Assembly (NCBI RefSeq): GCF_014649855.1
Contig: NZ_BMTV01000006.1
Span: 80,624 to 144,623 of the forward strand
From: Streptomyces roseolus
GTDB lineage: Bacteria; Actinomycetota; Actinomycetes; Streptomycetales; Streptomycetaceae
Direction of reading: 5' to 3'
Length of the DNA: 64,000 nucleotides
Shown here: positions 7,601 through 15,469 of the stretch, in pieces
Layout of the letters: each line of letters begins with the position of its first letter
How positions within the stretch are numbered: position 1 is the stretch's first letter
Translations under genes and position numbers: made by a program
Notes under the pieces: generated by a model
Seen by the model: the letters and a program-made list of their open reading frames with translations, nothing else
The model's database searches: none
What the model was told of the DNA's origin: nothing

Positions 7601-8800
7601 GTGTGCCCCCTCCGGCGAGACCCCGTTTCCCGGCCGCCACGGCGCGCCCGGCGGCGGTTCCTGCTCGCCGTCCCGTTCGCGCTGATCGCCGCGGTCACGA
7701 TCGTGGACCTCCTGGTCCCGCCCGAGGTGCACCTGGGGCCGTTCCTGATCGCCGCGCCCGCCGTGACGGCCTCCTTCGCCGGGGCCCGGATGACGGCCTT
7801 CGTCGGCGCCGTCGCGGTCCTCGCGCAGGCGGTGGTGGCGGTCGCCCGCACCAGCGTCACGGACCTCAACCACACCTACCAGATCGTCGCCCTCGTCCTG
7901 ATCTCCGTCATCGCCACCTTCTTCGCCCACCTCCGTGAACGCGACGAGGGCCGGATGGCGCGCCTCCGCTCGATCGCCCACGCCGCCCAGAGCGTCGTCC
8001 TGCCGCCCCTCCCCGAGCGGGCGGGACCCCTGCGGATCGCCTCGGTCTACCTCGCCGCGGAGGAGGAGGCGCAGATGGGCGGCGACCTGTACGCGGCCGC
8101 CCGTACGGCCTCCGGGACGCGACTGCTCATCGGTGACGCCCGGGGCAAGGGACTCGACGCCGTCAGCGAGGCCTCGCTCGTCCTCGGCGCCTTCCGGGTC
8201 ACGGCCCGCCGGGAGCCGGGGCTGCCCGAACTGGTCGGGCGGCTGGAGGCGGGCGTCGGCTCGGCCGAGCGGAGCCACCGGACGGGCGACGCCGACGGCA
8301 CCGACGAGGCCTTCGTCACCGCCCTCGTCCTCGACGTCCCCGACCGCGAGCCGCTCGTACGCCTCGTGAACTGCGGCCACCCGCCGCCGCTGCTCCTCAG
8401 CGGGGGCCGGGTGATCCCCCTCGCGTCGGCCGGGACGAGCCCCCCGCTCGGGCTCTCGGACGTCCTCGCGGCGGACGTGACCGTCGAGACCTTCCCCTTC
8501 GCGGTCGGTGACGTGCTGCTCCTCCACACGGACGGGGTGACGGAGGCCCGTGACCGCGGCCGCGCCTTCTACCCCCTCGGGGAACGGCTCGCGGCCTGGG
8601 CCGGCGACGGGGACGAGCCGTCGGCGCTCCTCGACCGGCTGCGGGCCGACCTCCAGGCGTACGCGGGCGGCCACCTCGGCGACGACGCGGCGCTCGTCGC
8701 CGTACAGAGGACCGCGCGGGACCCGGATCCGGGTCCTCCCCCCGCCCCGCGGCCGGCCGTCACTCCTCCGCGGCCAGTGCCTCCGCCGCCTCCGCCGTGA
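7601..8800 (+). CDS. Membrane PP2C/SpoIIE-type serine phosphatase
   Basis: A 399-aa protein. Three hydrophobic helices occupy residues about 18-110 (FLLAVPFALIAAVTIVDLLV; FLIAAPAVTASFAGA; QIVALVLISVIATFFA). A SpoIIE/PP2C phosphatase domain follows, with the metal-binding motifs MGGDLYAA, GDARGKGLDAV, LLLHTDGVTEARD and HLGDDAA, plus NCGHPPPLLL. This type dephosphorylates anti-anti-sigma factors in sigma-B-like partner-switching, but no PAS/GAF sensor is fused. GTG 7601 is my choice because similarity to the family begins here; GAGGT lies 11 nt upstream. Upstream in-frame ATG codons at 7460 and earlier lead through unlikely sequence. The 3' end overlaps the convergent gene by 41 bp. Confidence 0.8.
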   Translation: MCPLRRDPVSRPPRRARRRFLLAVPFALIAAVTIVDLLVPPEVHLGPFLIAAPAVTASFAGARMTAFVGAVAVLAQAVVAVARTSVTDLNHTYQIVALVLISVIATFFAHLRERDEGRMARLRSIAHAAQSVVLPPLPERAGPLRIASVYLAAEEEAQMGGDLYAAARTASGTRLLIGDARGKGLDAVSEASLVLGAFRVTARREPGLPELVGRLEAGVGSAERSHRTGDADGTDEAFVTALVLDVPDREPLVRLVNCGHPPPLLLSGGRVIPLASAGTSPPLGLSDVLAADVTVETFPFAVGDVLLLHTDGVTEARDRGRAFYPLGERLAAWAGDGDEPSALLDRLRADLQAYAGGHLGDDAALVAVQRTARDPDPGPPPAPRPAVTPPRPVPPPPPP

Positions 8801-9244
8801 AGGTCTCGCAGGCGCGTTCCACGGCCTCGCCCCGGCGAGCAGGTCGGCCCGGTCGACGGCGAAGAAGTTCTCCAGGGTCCGCGTCAGGATCTCGGCGGCC
8901 CGCTCGGCGAGCCGGCGCGCGGCCGGTGCGGGGGCGACGAGCCGCAGCCGGAGGACACCGCCGCGGACCTCGACGGAGAGGCGGTGCGACGCGGCGCGCG
9001 CGGCGAGGGCCGCCTCCGTGTCCGGCGCCGTGTGGTGGCTCGTCCACCGGTCGTACTGGGCGCGCCGGTAGTCCTCCGCCGCGGCGACGAACCCGGCGCA
9101 GGCGTCGAGGAGGCGCTGGTGGCCGCGCTCCCGGCCGGCGCGGGCCGCCGACCTGAGTGCGGTCCTCTCCTGGTAGCGGTGGGCGACGACGGCGCCCGGC
9201 AAGGTTCCGATGACGGCGACGGCCGCCGCGATGATGCCCGACAC
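8760..9244 (-). pseudogene. KilB-like membrane-anchored protein, apparently frameshifted
   Basis: From ATG 9244 the frame encodes an N-terminal helix (MSGIIAAAVAVIGTLPGAVV) and a helical domain through FFAVDRADLLAG, resembling small Streptomyces proteins labelled KilB-like. It then runs on without family character. A second minus frame ending at 8760 supplies the expected acidic helical C-terminus (EAVERACETFTAEAAEALAAEE with its stop cut to EE). The two join at a CCCC run (8830-8833) if one base is missing. This is either a real single-base deletion or a homopolymer sequencing error. Intact length would be about 161 aa. Function unknown. Confidence 0.6.
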
Positions 9245-9303
9245 GGCGACCGGTCGACCATCCGGCGGCCCGTCCCGACAGGGCGCGAACAGGCCACCGC
9301 CCG

Positions 9304-10116
9304 TCAGCCGTCCCGGGGTGCCGTGCCGAGGAACCGGATGTGGGGGCGGCCGTCCGGGCCGGGGTGGGTGACGGCGGCGCGGACGCCGTAGACGTCCGCG
9401 ACGAGCCGCTCGGTGAGGACCTCGCGCACCGGCCCGGCCGCCGCCACGCGTCCCTCGCGCAGCACCACCAGGTGGTCGCAGTGCATCGCGGCGAGGTTGA
9501 GGTCGTGCAGGGCCACCACGCAGGTCAGCGGCAGGGCCGAGACCAGGGCGAGGAGGTCCAGCTGGTGCTGGATGTCGAGGTGGTTCGTCGGCTCGTCGAG
9601 CAGCAGTTCGCGCGGTTCCTGCGCGAGGGCGCGGGCGATCTGGACGCGCTGCCGCTCGCCGCCGGAGAGGGTCCGCCAGGTGCGGTGGGCCCGGTCGGCG
9701 AGGCCGGTGCGGGCCAGGGCGGACCGTACGGCCTCCTCGTCGGCGGCGGTCGCGGGCGACCAGGCCCGTCGGTGCGGGACGCGGCCGAGGCGTACGGCGT
9801 CGGCCACGGTGAGGTCCACCTGGGTGTCGGCGTGCTGCTCGACGACCGCGACGCGCCGGGCGAGCGCGCGGCGCGGCACGGTGGGGAGCGGCGCGCCGTC
9901 CAGGGTCACCACCCCGGCGTCCGGCGCGAGGACGCCCGCCAGGACGCGCAGCAGGGTGGACTTCCCCGAGCCGTTCGGCCCCAGCAGCCCGGTGAGCGTG
10001 CCCGGGCGGGGCGCCAGCGTCACGCCGTCCAGGACGAGCGCGCCCCCGGCGGTCCGGGAGATCCCCTCGGCGCGGAGCCCCGTACCGGCGTCGGACGGGG
10101 ACGGCGTGTCGGTCAT
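9304..10116 (-). CDS. B12/iron-siderophore-type ABC importer, ATPase
   Basis: A 270-aa ATPase of the BtuD/FecE class. Walker A is GPNGSGKS (about residue 44), the signature is LSGGERQR, Walker B is ELLLDEPTNHLD, and the switch His is in VALHDLNLA. The start ATG overlaps the permease stop (TCAT on the plus strand). It powers uptake through the adjacent permease and binding protein. The cobalamin riboswitch ahead of the operon indicates cobalamin, or a related corrinoid, as the cargo rather than a siderophore. Confidence 0.9.
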   Translation of the reverse strand: MTDTPSPSDAGTGLRAEGISRTAGGALVLDGVTLAPRPGTLTGLLGPNGSGKSTLLRVLAGVLAPDAGVVTLDGAPLPTVPRRALARRVAVVEQHADTQVDLTVADAVRLGRVPHRRAWSPATAADEEAVRSALARTGLADRAHRTWRTLSGGERQRVQIARALAQEPRELLLDEPTNHLDIQHQLDLLALVSALPLTCVVALHDLNLAAMHCDHLVVLREGRVAAAGPVREVLTERLVADVYGVRAAVTHPGPDGRPHIRFLGTAPRDG

Positions 10117-11174
10117 CGGGCGCTCCTGGTGCGGTACAGGACGAGGACGAACGCGGGGACGCCGATCAGCGACGTCACCACGCCGACCGGCACCTCCTGC
10201 GGGTCGAGGACCGTACGGGCGAGGGTGTCGGCCCAGACGAGGAAGACCGCCCCGGCGAGCGCGGTCAGCGGCAGCAGCCGGGCGTGCCCCGGGCCGGTGA
10301 GGGCGCGGACCGCGTGCGGCAGGACCAGGCCGACGAAGCCGATCGCGCCCGCCGAGGACACCAGGACGGCGGTCAGCAGGGCGGTCACGGAGAGGAGGAC
10401 GAGCCGGGTCCGCGCCACGGGGACGCCGAGCGTCGCCGCCGCGTCCTCGCCGAACGCGAAGGCGTCGAGCGTACGGGCGTGTCCGCCGCACACGAGGAGC
10501 GCGCCGGCCAGCACCGCCGCGCACACCCCCGCATCGGTCCAGTCCGCCCCGCTGAGCGAGCCCAGCAGCCAGAAGAGGACGCCCCGGGTGGTCTCGGCGT
10601 CGGCGGCGGTCATCACGACGAAGGAGGTCAGGGCGGAGAAGAGCTGCATGGCCGCGACCCCCGCGAGGACGACGCGGTCCGTCGACCCGCCCAGGGTGTG
10701 GCTCAGCAGCAGGACCAGGGCGAAGGAGCAGACCGCGCCCAGGAAGGCGCCGCCGGTGACGGACACCAGGCCGCCGCCGGCGCCGAGGACGACGACCGCG
10801 ACCGCGCCGGTCGATGCGCCGGAGGAGACGCCGAGGACGAAGGGGTCGGCGAGCGGATTGCGCAGCAGGGACTGCATCACCGCGCCGCAGACGGCGAGCC
10901 CGGCCCCGCACACGGCGGCGAGGAGGGTGCGCGGCAGCCGCAGGTCCCAGACGATGCCCTCGCGGATCGCGCTCAGGCCGGACGGCTCCCCGCCGAGGCG
11001 CGCGGCGACGACGGACCAGGCGTCGGCGACCCGGACGTCGGCCGGGCCGAGGGTGACGGCGAGCGCGACGGAGACGCAGAGGAGGGCGACCCCGGCGGCC
11101 CCGGCGAGCGGCGTGAGCGCGCGGGAGGACCGCACGGAGGCGGACACGGACGCGGACGTGGAGGCGGGGGTCAC
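10113..11174 (-). CDS. B12-type ABC importer, permease
   Basis: A 353-aa integral membrane protein of the BtuC/FecCD family with about ten helices. Family blocks are visible (IREGIVWDLRLPRTLLAAV; GAVMQSLLRNPLADPFVLGV; GAIGFVGLVLPHAVRAL; RTVLDPQEVPVGVVTSLIGV). GTG 11174 is the start: it overlaps the binding-protein stop as GTGA, and the next gene overlaps its stop as ATGA. The three genes are therefore tightly coupled. It forms the homodimeric membrane channel for the substrate delivered by the lipoprotein. Confidence 0.9.
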   Translation of the reverse strand: MTPASTSASVSASVRSSRALTPLAGAAGVALLCVSVALAVTLGPADVRVADAWSVVAARLGGEPSGLSAIREGIVWDLRLPRTLLAAVCGAGLAVCGAVMQSLLRNPLADPFVLGVSSGASTGAVAVVVLGAGGGLVSVTGGAFLGAVCSFALVLLLSHTLGGSTDRVVLAGVAAMQLFSALTSFVVMTAADAETTRGVLFWLLGSLSGADWTDAGVCAAVLAGALLVCGGHARTLDAFAFGEDAAATLGVPVARTRLVLLSVTALLTAVLVSSAGAIGFVGLVLPHAVRALTGPGHARLLPLTALAGAVFLVWADTLARTVLDPQEVPVGVVTSLIGVPAFVLVLYRTRSAR

Positions 11175-12262
11175 GTGGCGAGCCCGTGCGTGCGCAGGGC
11201 GGCGGCCAGCTGCTCGATGCCTTCCACGGTGCGGATGGTGGGGTTCATGGCCTGGCCGCTGAGGATCACGTACCGCTTCTTCCGGACGGCCGTCATGTTC
11301 CGGGTGACCGGGTGCGACTCCAGGAACTCGATCTTCTTCGCGGCACTCTCGGCCGACTGGGCCTTGCGGGTCAGGTCGGCGATCACCAGCACGTCGGGGT
11401 CGCGGTCCACGACCGTCTCCCAGTTGATCTGCGGCCACTCCTCCTTCGTGTCGTCGAAGACGTTCTTGACGCCGAGCGTCCCGCTCATGATCCCGGGCGC
11501 GCCGCAGCAGCCGGCCATGTACGGACCCTGGGAGTCGGAGAACCAGTACAGGACGGACGCCCCGCCGAAGTCGGCGCCGGCCTTGGCCTTCTCGACCCGG
11601 GCGCGGAGCTCCCCGACGAGCTTCTCGCCGCGCTCCGGAACGCCGAAGATCCGCGCCAGGTCGCGGACCTCGCCGTACACGGCGTCCATCGTGAGGGGCT
11701 CGGTCCGCACGCCGTCGCCGTCGCCGCCGTTGTCCTTGCCGACGCAGTCGGCGGGGGAGAGGTACGTGGGGACGCCGAGCTCCGTGAACCGCTCGCGGGG
11801 CGCCACGCCGCCCTTGCCCAGGGTGTGGAGGAAGGAGGCGCTGACGAAGTCGGGTTCGGCGTCGAGCACCTTCTCGAACGACGGGTAGCGCTCGGCGAGC
11901 CGGGGCACGGACGCGTTCGCCTCCTCCAGGCCCTTGAGGACCGGATCCGTCCAGGTGGCGGTGCCCGCCATCCGGTCGGCGAGGCCGAGGGAGAGCAGGA
12001 TCTCGGCCGAGCCCTGGTCGAGGGCGACGGCCCGGCGGGGCGCGGCGGCGACCTCGACGCGCTGTCCGCAGTTGTCGAGGCGGACGGGGTGTCCGGCGGT
12101 GTCCGCCCCCTTCGCTCCGGACGGGCCGGGCGCCGCCGTCCCGCCCGCGCCGCAGCCGGCCACGAGCACGGCGCCGGCCACGAGCAGCACGGTGGAACGG
12201 AAAGCACGGGCGGAGCGTGCGAAAGGCGCGGGGAAGGGCACGGGAAGGGTCCTCTGCGTCAC
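11171..12262 (-). CDS. B12-type ABC importer, substrate-binding lipoprotein
   Basis: A 363-aa cluster-A-1-type periplasmic-binding fold. It has a signal sequence with lipobox LVAGCGAG (Cys about 37). Conserved features include RRAVALDQGSAEILLSLGL near the N-terminus and DPDVLVIADLTRK near the C-terminus. The middle is unusually Cys-rich (SPADCVGKDNGG; YMAGCCGAPG), which I do not recognise from BtuF. It could reflect metal or corrinoid contact. It is the first gene of the operon, starting about 55 nt after the cobalamin riboswitch, which sits between gene and promoter. Confidence 0.85.
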   Translation of the reverse strand: MTQRTLPVPFPAPFARSARAFRSTVLLVAGAVLVAGCGAGGTAAPGPSGAKGADTAGHPVRLDNCGQRVEVAAAPRRAVALDQGSAEILLSLGLADRMAGTATWTDPVLKGLEEANASVPRLAERYPSFEKVLDAEPDFVSASFLHTLGKGGVAPRERFTELGVPTYLSPADCVGKDNGGDGDGVRTEPLTMDAVYGEVRDLARIFGVPERGEKLVGELRARVEKAKAGADFGGASVLYWFSDSQGPYMAGCCGAPGIMSGTLGVKNVFDDTKEEWPQINWETVVDRDPDVLVIADLTRKAQSAESAAKKIEFLESHPVTRNMTAVRKKRYVILSGQAMNPTIRTVEGIEQLAAALRTHGLAT

Positions 12263-12317
12263 GGCTCATGCGCGGAGCCTGATGTACGGTGCTCCCCGGA
12301 CGCCGTACGGCCGCCGC

Positions 12318-12512
12318 CCGGGCCGCCAGCAGGTCTTCGGACTCGGGGTCGTCCGGACGGAACGCCTTCCCAGGCCCCCTCGGGGCCCAGTGGCCGATGT
12401 CCCGCCCGTCACCCTCACCGCTGCGCGTCAGTTCCGGATTCCCACCGGATTCCCCGACCCGTGCGCGTACCGCGTGGATACGTGCAGAGGTGCGACTGGC
12501 CCCGGCAAACTA
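12318..12512 (-). promoter_or_regulatory. Cobalamin riboswitch (AdoCbl family)
   Basis: On the minus strand the leader contains the diagnostic blocks in order: GGGGAATCCGGTGGGAATCC, then GGAACTGACGCGCAGCGGTG (B12 box region, about 12410-12455), then AGTCCGAAGACCTGC (12327-12341). Spacing and order match the cobalamin element. It lies directly upstream of the B12-type binding lipoprotein, so adenosylcobalamin should repress importer expression. The exact stem boundaries are estimates. Confidence 0.93.
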
Positions 12513-12541
12513 CCACAACCGGATCTTGCTCCCCCGCGGGG

Positions 12542-12952
12542 CTACGCGCCCCCGGCGGTGCCCGCGGCGGCCGTGGCCCCGGCGGCGGGCGCGTCGAGCT
12601 CGGCGGGCAGGTCGCGGACGCCGAGGCGCAGGTGCTCGACGTGGTGCAGCGCCTGGTCGAGGAGTTCGGCGACGTGGTTGTCGTGGAGGGCGTAGACGAT
12701 CGAGCGGCCGTGGCGCTCGCCGGTCACCAGGCCGAGGTTGCGCAGCAGGCGGAGCTGGTGGGAGCAGGCGGAGGGCTCCATGCCGACGGCCGTCGCCAAC
12801 TCGCCGACCGAGGAGGGCCCTTCGTGCAGGCGCGCCAGGATGTACAGCCGCGAGGGCGTGGCGAGGGCCTGGAGCGTCGCGGCGACGTCGGTGGCGCCGA
12901 CCGCGTCGAGGCGTTCGCGGGTGGTGCTGGTGGCAATCGGTCCGTGGCCCAT
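12542..12952 (-). CDS. ArsR/SmtB-family metal-sensing repressor (alpha5 site)
   Basis: A 136-aa winged-helix repressor with recognition helix region EPSACSHQLRLLRNLGLV. The alpha5 segment reads DNHVAELLDQALHHVEH, placing Asp, His, His and His exactly in the D-X-H-X10-H-X2-H arrangement of CzrA/NmtR-type zinc, cobalt or nickel sensors. The alpha3 CVC-type site of ArsR/CadC is absent. It is divergent from the P1B-4 ATPase with a TGAA-N6-TTCA operator between them. Inference: metal binding releases the operator and induces the exporter, with autoregulation. Confidence 0.9.
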   Translation of the reverse strand: MGHGPIATSTTRERLDAVGATDVAATLQALATPSRLYILARLHEGPSSVGELATAVGMEPSACSHQLRLLRNLGLVTGERHGRSIVYALHDNHVAELLDQALHHVEHLRLGVRDLPAELDAPAAGATAAAGTAGGA

Positions 12953-12970
12953 GTGACCATGATACGGGCG

Positions 12971-12994
12971 ACATCTGAAGACCTATTCATGTGT
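12971..12994. promoter_or_regulatory. ArsR-type operator between repressor and metal ATPase
   Basis: An imperfect dyad ACA-N2-TGAA-N6-TTCA-N2-TGT centred at 12982.5. TGAA-N6-TTCA is the core spacing of SmtB/CzrA operators. It lies 19 bp upstream of the ArsR start codon and about 53 bp upstream of the ATPase start, overlapping a plausible ATPase -35; a -10-like TATGGT is at 13000-13005. Confidence 0.7.
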
Positions 12995-13046
12995 TCCTGT
13001 ATGGTGGGCGCACCGTCCCGCCGGCCCCGTGAAGGGTTGCTTCGTC

Positions 13047-15041
13047 ATGTCCTCTGTCGTGCAGAGCCCGGGGCCGCAGACCCCCGTCGCCCCGTCGCCG
13101 CGCCCGGACCGCGTACCGCCCCGCGGACGCACCCGCGTCCTGGCGCTCCCCGAGGCCCGCTGGGCGCTCGCGGCTCTGCTGCTCTTCCTGGCCGCGCTCC
13201 CGCCGTACCTGCTGGACGCGCCGGCCTGGCTGTGGGGCCCGCTGTTCGCGGCGACCTACGTCACCGGCGGCTGGGAGCCGGGCTGGGAGGGCCTGAAGGC
13301 GCTCAGGCAACGGATCCTGGACGTGGACCTCCTGATGGTGGTGGCCGCGCTCGGCGCCGCCGCCATCGGCCAGGTCCTCGACGGCGCGCTGCTCATCGTC
13401 ATCTTCGCGACCTCCGGCGCGCTGGAGGCCGTCGCCACCGCCCGGACCGCCGACTCCGTACGCGGCCTGCTCGACCTGGCGCCGGAGACGGCGACGCGGC
13501 TCGCGGCCGACGGCACGGAGGAGGTCGTCCCGGCCGGCTCCCTCGCCGTCGGCGACGTCGTCCTCGTCCGGCCCGGCGAGCGGATCGGCGCCGACGGCCG
13601 CGTGCTCGACGGCGCGAGCGACGTCGACCAGGCCACCATCACCGGGGAACCGCTGCCCGCGGCCAAGCAGCCCGGCGACGAGGTCTTCGCCGGCACCCTG
13701 AACGGCTCCGGCGCCCTGCGCGTGCGGGTCGAGCGCGACCCCTCGGAGTCGGTGATCGCCCGGATCGTGGCGATGGTCGAGGAGGCCGCCGAGACCAAGG
13801 CGCCGACCCAGCTCTTCATCGAGAAGGTCGAACAGCGCTACAGCCTCGCCATGGTCGCCGTCACCCTGCTGGTCTTCACGATCCCGCTGCTCCTCGGCTC
13901 CGACCTCCGGTCCACCCTGCTCCGGGCGATGACCTTCATGATCGTCGCCTCCCCGTGCGCCGTCGTCCTCGCCACCATGCCCCCGCTCCTCTCCGCCATG
14001 GCCAACGCGGGCCGCCACGGCGTCCTGGTGAAGTCCGCCGTGGTCATGGAACGCCTCGGCCAGATCGACGCGGTGGCCCTGGACAAGACCGGCACCCTCA
14101 CCGAGGGCACCCCCCGCGTCACCGACGTCCACCCCCTGGCCGACGCCGGCCTCGACGCCGACGGGGTCCTCGGGGCCGCCGCGGCGGCCGAGCACCCCAG
14201 CGAGCACCCCCTCGCCCGCGCCGTCGTCGAAGCGGCCCGCGCGCGGGGACTGGAGCCGGCGCCGGCCGAGGACTTCGCCTCCACGCCCGGCACGGGCGTC
14301 AGCGCCACCGTGGACGGCCGCGCCGTCGCCGTCGGCAGCCCCGCCCGCCTCCTCGACGACCCCGCGCACCCGGCCGCCGTCCTCGCCGACGGACTGGAGG
14401 CGGAGGGACGCACCGCCGTCGTGGTCACCGTCGACGGGCGCCCGGTCGGCGTCCTCGGGATCGCCGACCGGCTCCGCCCCGGGGCCGCCGACGCGACCCG
14501 CGCCCTCGCCGCACTGACCGGCGGCGCGCCGATCCTGGTCACCGGCGACAACCCGCGCGCCGCCGCCCGCCTCGCCGCCGAGGTCGGCATCACCGACGTG
14601 CGGGCCGGGCTGCTGCCCCAGGACAAGGTCGCCGCCGTCCACGAGCTCCGCGACGCCGGCGCCAAGGTCCTGGTCGTCGGGGACGGCGTCAACGACGCCC
14701 CCGCCCTCGCCGCCGCCCACATCGGCATCGCCATGGGCCGGGCGGGCTCGGACCTCGCCCTGGAGACCGCCGACGCCGTCGTCGTACGTGACGAACTCGC
14801 GACCGTCCCCACCGTGGTGAACCTGTCCCGCAGGGCCCGCGCGCTCGTGATCCAGAACCTCGTCATCGCGGGAACGTTCATCGCCGTGCTGGCGGTCTGG
14901 GACCTCGTCGGTACGCTGCCCCTGCCCCTCGGCGTCGCCGGCCACGAAGGCTCCACCGTCCTCGTCGGCCTCAACGGCCTGCGCCTGCTCGCCGACGGCG
15001 CCTGGCGCCGTTCCCGCCCCACCACCCACCAGGAGACGTGA
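13047..15041 (+). CDS. P1B-4-type metal-transporting ATPase (cobalt/zinc/iron class)
   Basis: A 664-aa P-type ATPase without an N-terminal metal-binding domain. Motifs in order: TGEP (actuator domain), SPC in the intramembrane metal site (MIVASPCAVVLA), DKTGTLTEG (phosphorylation Asp), EHPSEHPLA (the HP motif) and GDGVNDAPAL. The last helix region contains HEGSTVLVGLNGLRLL. SPC together with HEG-T defines the P1B-4 (CoaT/CtpD) group, which exports Co2+ and, in some members, Fe2+ or Zn2+. ATG 13047 follows GAAGGG by about 10 nt; a GTG at 13029 has no ribosome site. Control by the divergent ArsR is inferred. The stop overlaps the next start by one base. Confidence 0.92.
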   Translation: MSSVVQSPGPQTPVAPSPRPDRVPPRGRTRVLALPEARWALAALLLFLAALPPYLLDAPAWLWGPLFAATYVTGGWEPGWEGLKALRQRILDVDLLMVVAALGAAAIGQVLDGALLIVIFATSGALEAVATARTADSVRGLLDLAPETATRLAADGTEEVVPAGSLAVGDVVLVRPGERIGADGRVLDGASDVDQATITGEPLPAAKQPGDEVFAGTLNGSGALRVRVERDPSESVIARIVAMVEEAAETKAPTQLFIEKVEQRYSLAMVAVTLLVFTIPLLLGSDLRSTLLRAMTFMIVASPCAVVLATMPPLLSAMANAGRHGVLVKSAVVMERLGQIDAVALDKTGTLTEGTPRVTDVHPLADAGLDADGVLGAAAAAEHPSEHPLARAVVEAARARGLEPAPAEDFASTPGTGVSATVDGRAVAVGSPARLLDDPAHPAAVLADGLEAEGRTAVVVTVDGRPVGVLGIADRLRPGAADATRALAALTGGAPILVTGDNPRAAARLAAEVGITDVRAGLLPQDKVAAVHELRDAGAKVLVVGDGVNDAPALAAAHIGIAMGRAGSDLALETADAVVVRDELATVPTVVNLSRRARALVIQNLVIAGTFIAVLAVWDLVGTLPLPLGVAGHEGSTVLVGLNGLRLLADGAWRRSRPTTHQET

Positions 15042-15454
15042 TGAGCCGCCGCACCGACAAGCGGAAGACAGCCGCCGCGGGCGCGTCCGCCACCTGCACG
15101 GTCACCGTGTGCCGCGGCTGCTGCTGCGGCACGCCCAAGATCCCCGGCGTCGACCACGCCGCCCAGCTCGCCGCCCTGCGCCGCGCCGTGCCGGACGGCG
15201 CCAGGGTCCGGGTCACCGGCTGCCTGGACTCCTGCGAGCAGGCCAACGTGGTCGTCGTCCAGCCCTCCGCCGCCGGCCGGGCGGCGGGCGGCCGCCCGGT
15301 CTGGCTCGGCCTCGTCAACGACCCGGACGCCGCCCGGGACATCGCCGACTGGATAGAGGCCGGCGGCCCCGGCCTCGCCGACCCCCCGGGCGTCCTCGAC
15401 CTCTACGCCTTCAGCCCCTCCCGCCGCGTCCGCGCCGAACTCCCCGACGCGTAG
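15041..15454 (+). CDS. Thioredoxin-fold [2Fe-2S] ferredoxin-like protein
   Basis: A 137-aa protein with cysteines arranged CTVTVCRGCCCG near the N-terminus and TGCLDSCEQANVVVV about 40 residues later. This resembles thioredoxin-like [2Fe-2S] ferredoxins and small metal-binding proteins. The start ATG shares one base with the ATPase stop and has AGGAG 5 nt upstream, so it is co-translated with the metal pump. Inference: it may bind or buffer the exported metal, or report on Fe-S damage by cobalt; an electron-transfer role is equally possible. Confidence 0.75.
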   Translation: MSRRTDKRKTAAAGASATCTVTVCRGCCCGTPKIPGVDHAAQLAALRRAVPDGARVRVTGCLDSCEQANVVVVQPSAAGRAAGGRPVWLGLVNDPDAARDIADWIEAGGPGLADPPGVLDLYAFSPSRRVRAELPDA

Positions 15455-15469
15455 GACGCGCCCCGCCCC

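Noticed and set aside
8700..8800. Separate Pro-rich small gene at the phosphatase 3' end
   Set aside because: It is the Pro-rich tail of the phosphatase overlapping a convergent gene, with no start signals of its own.
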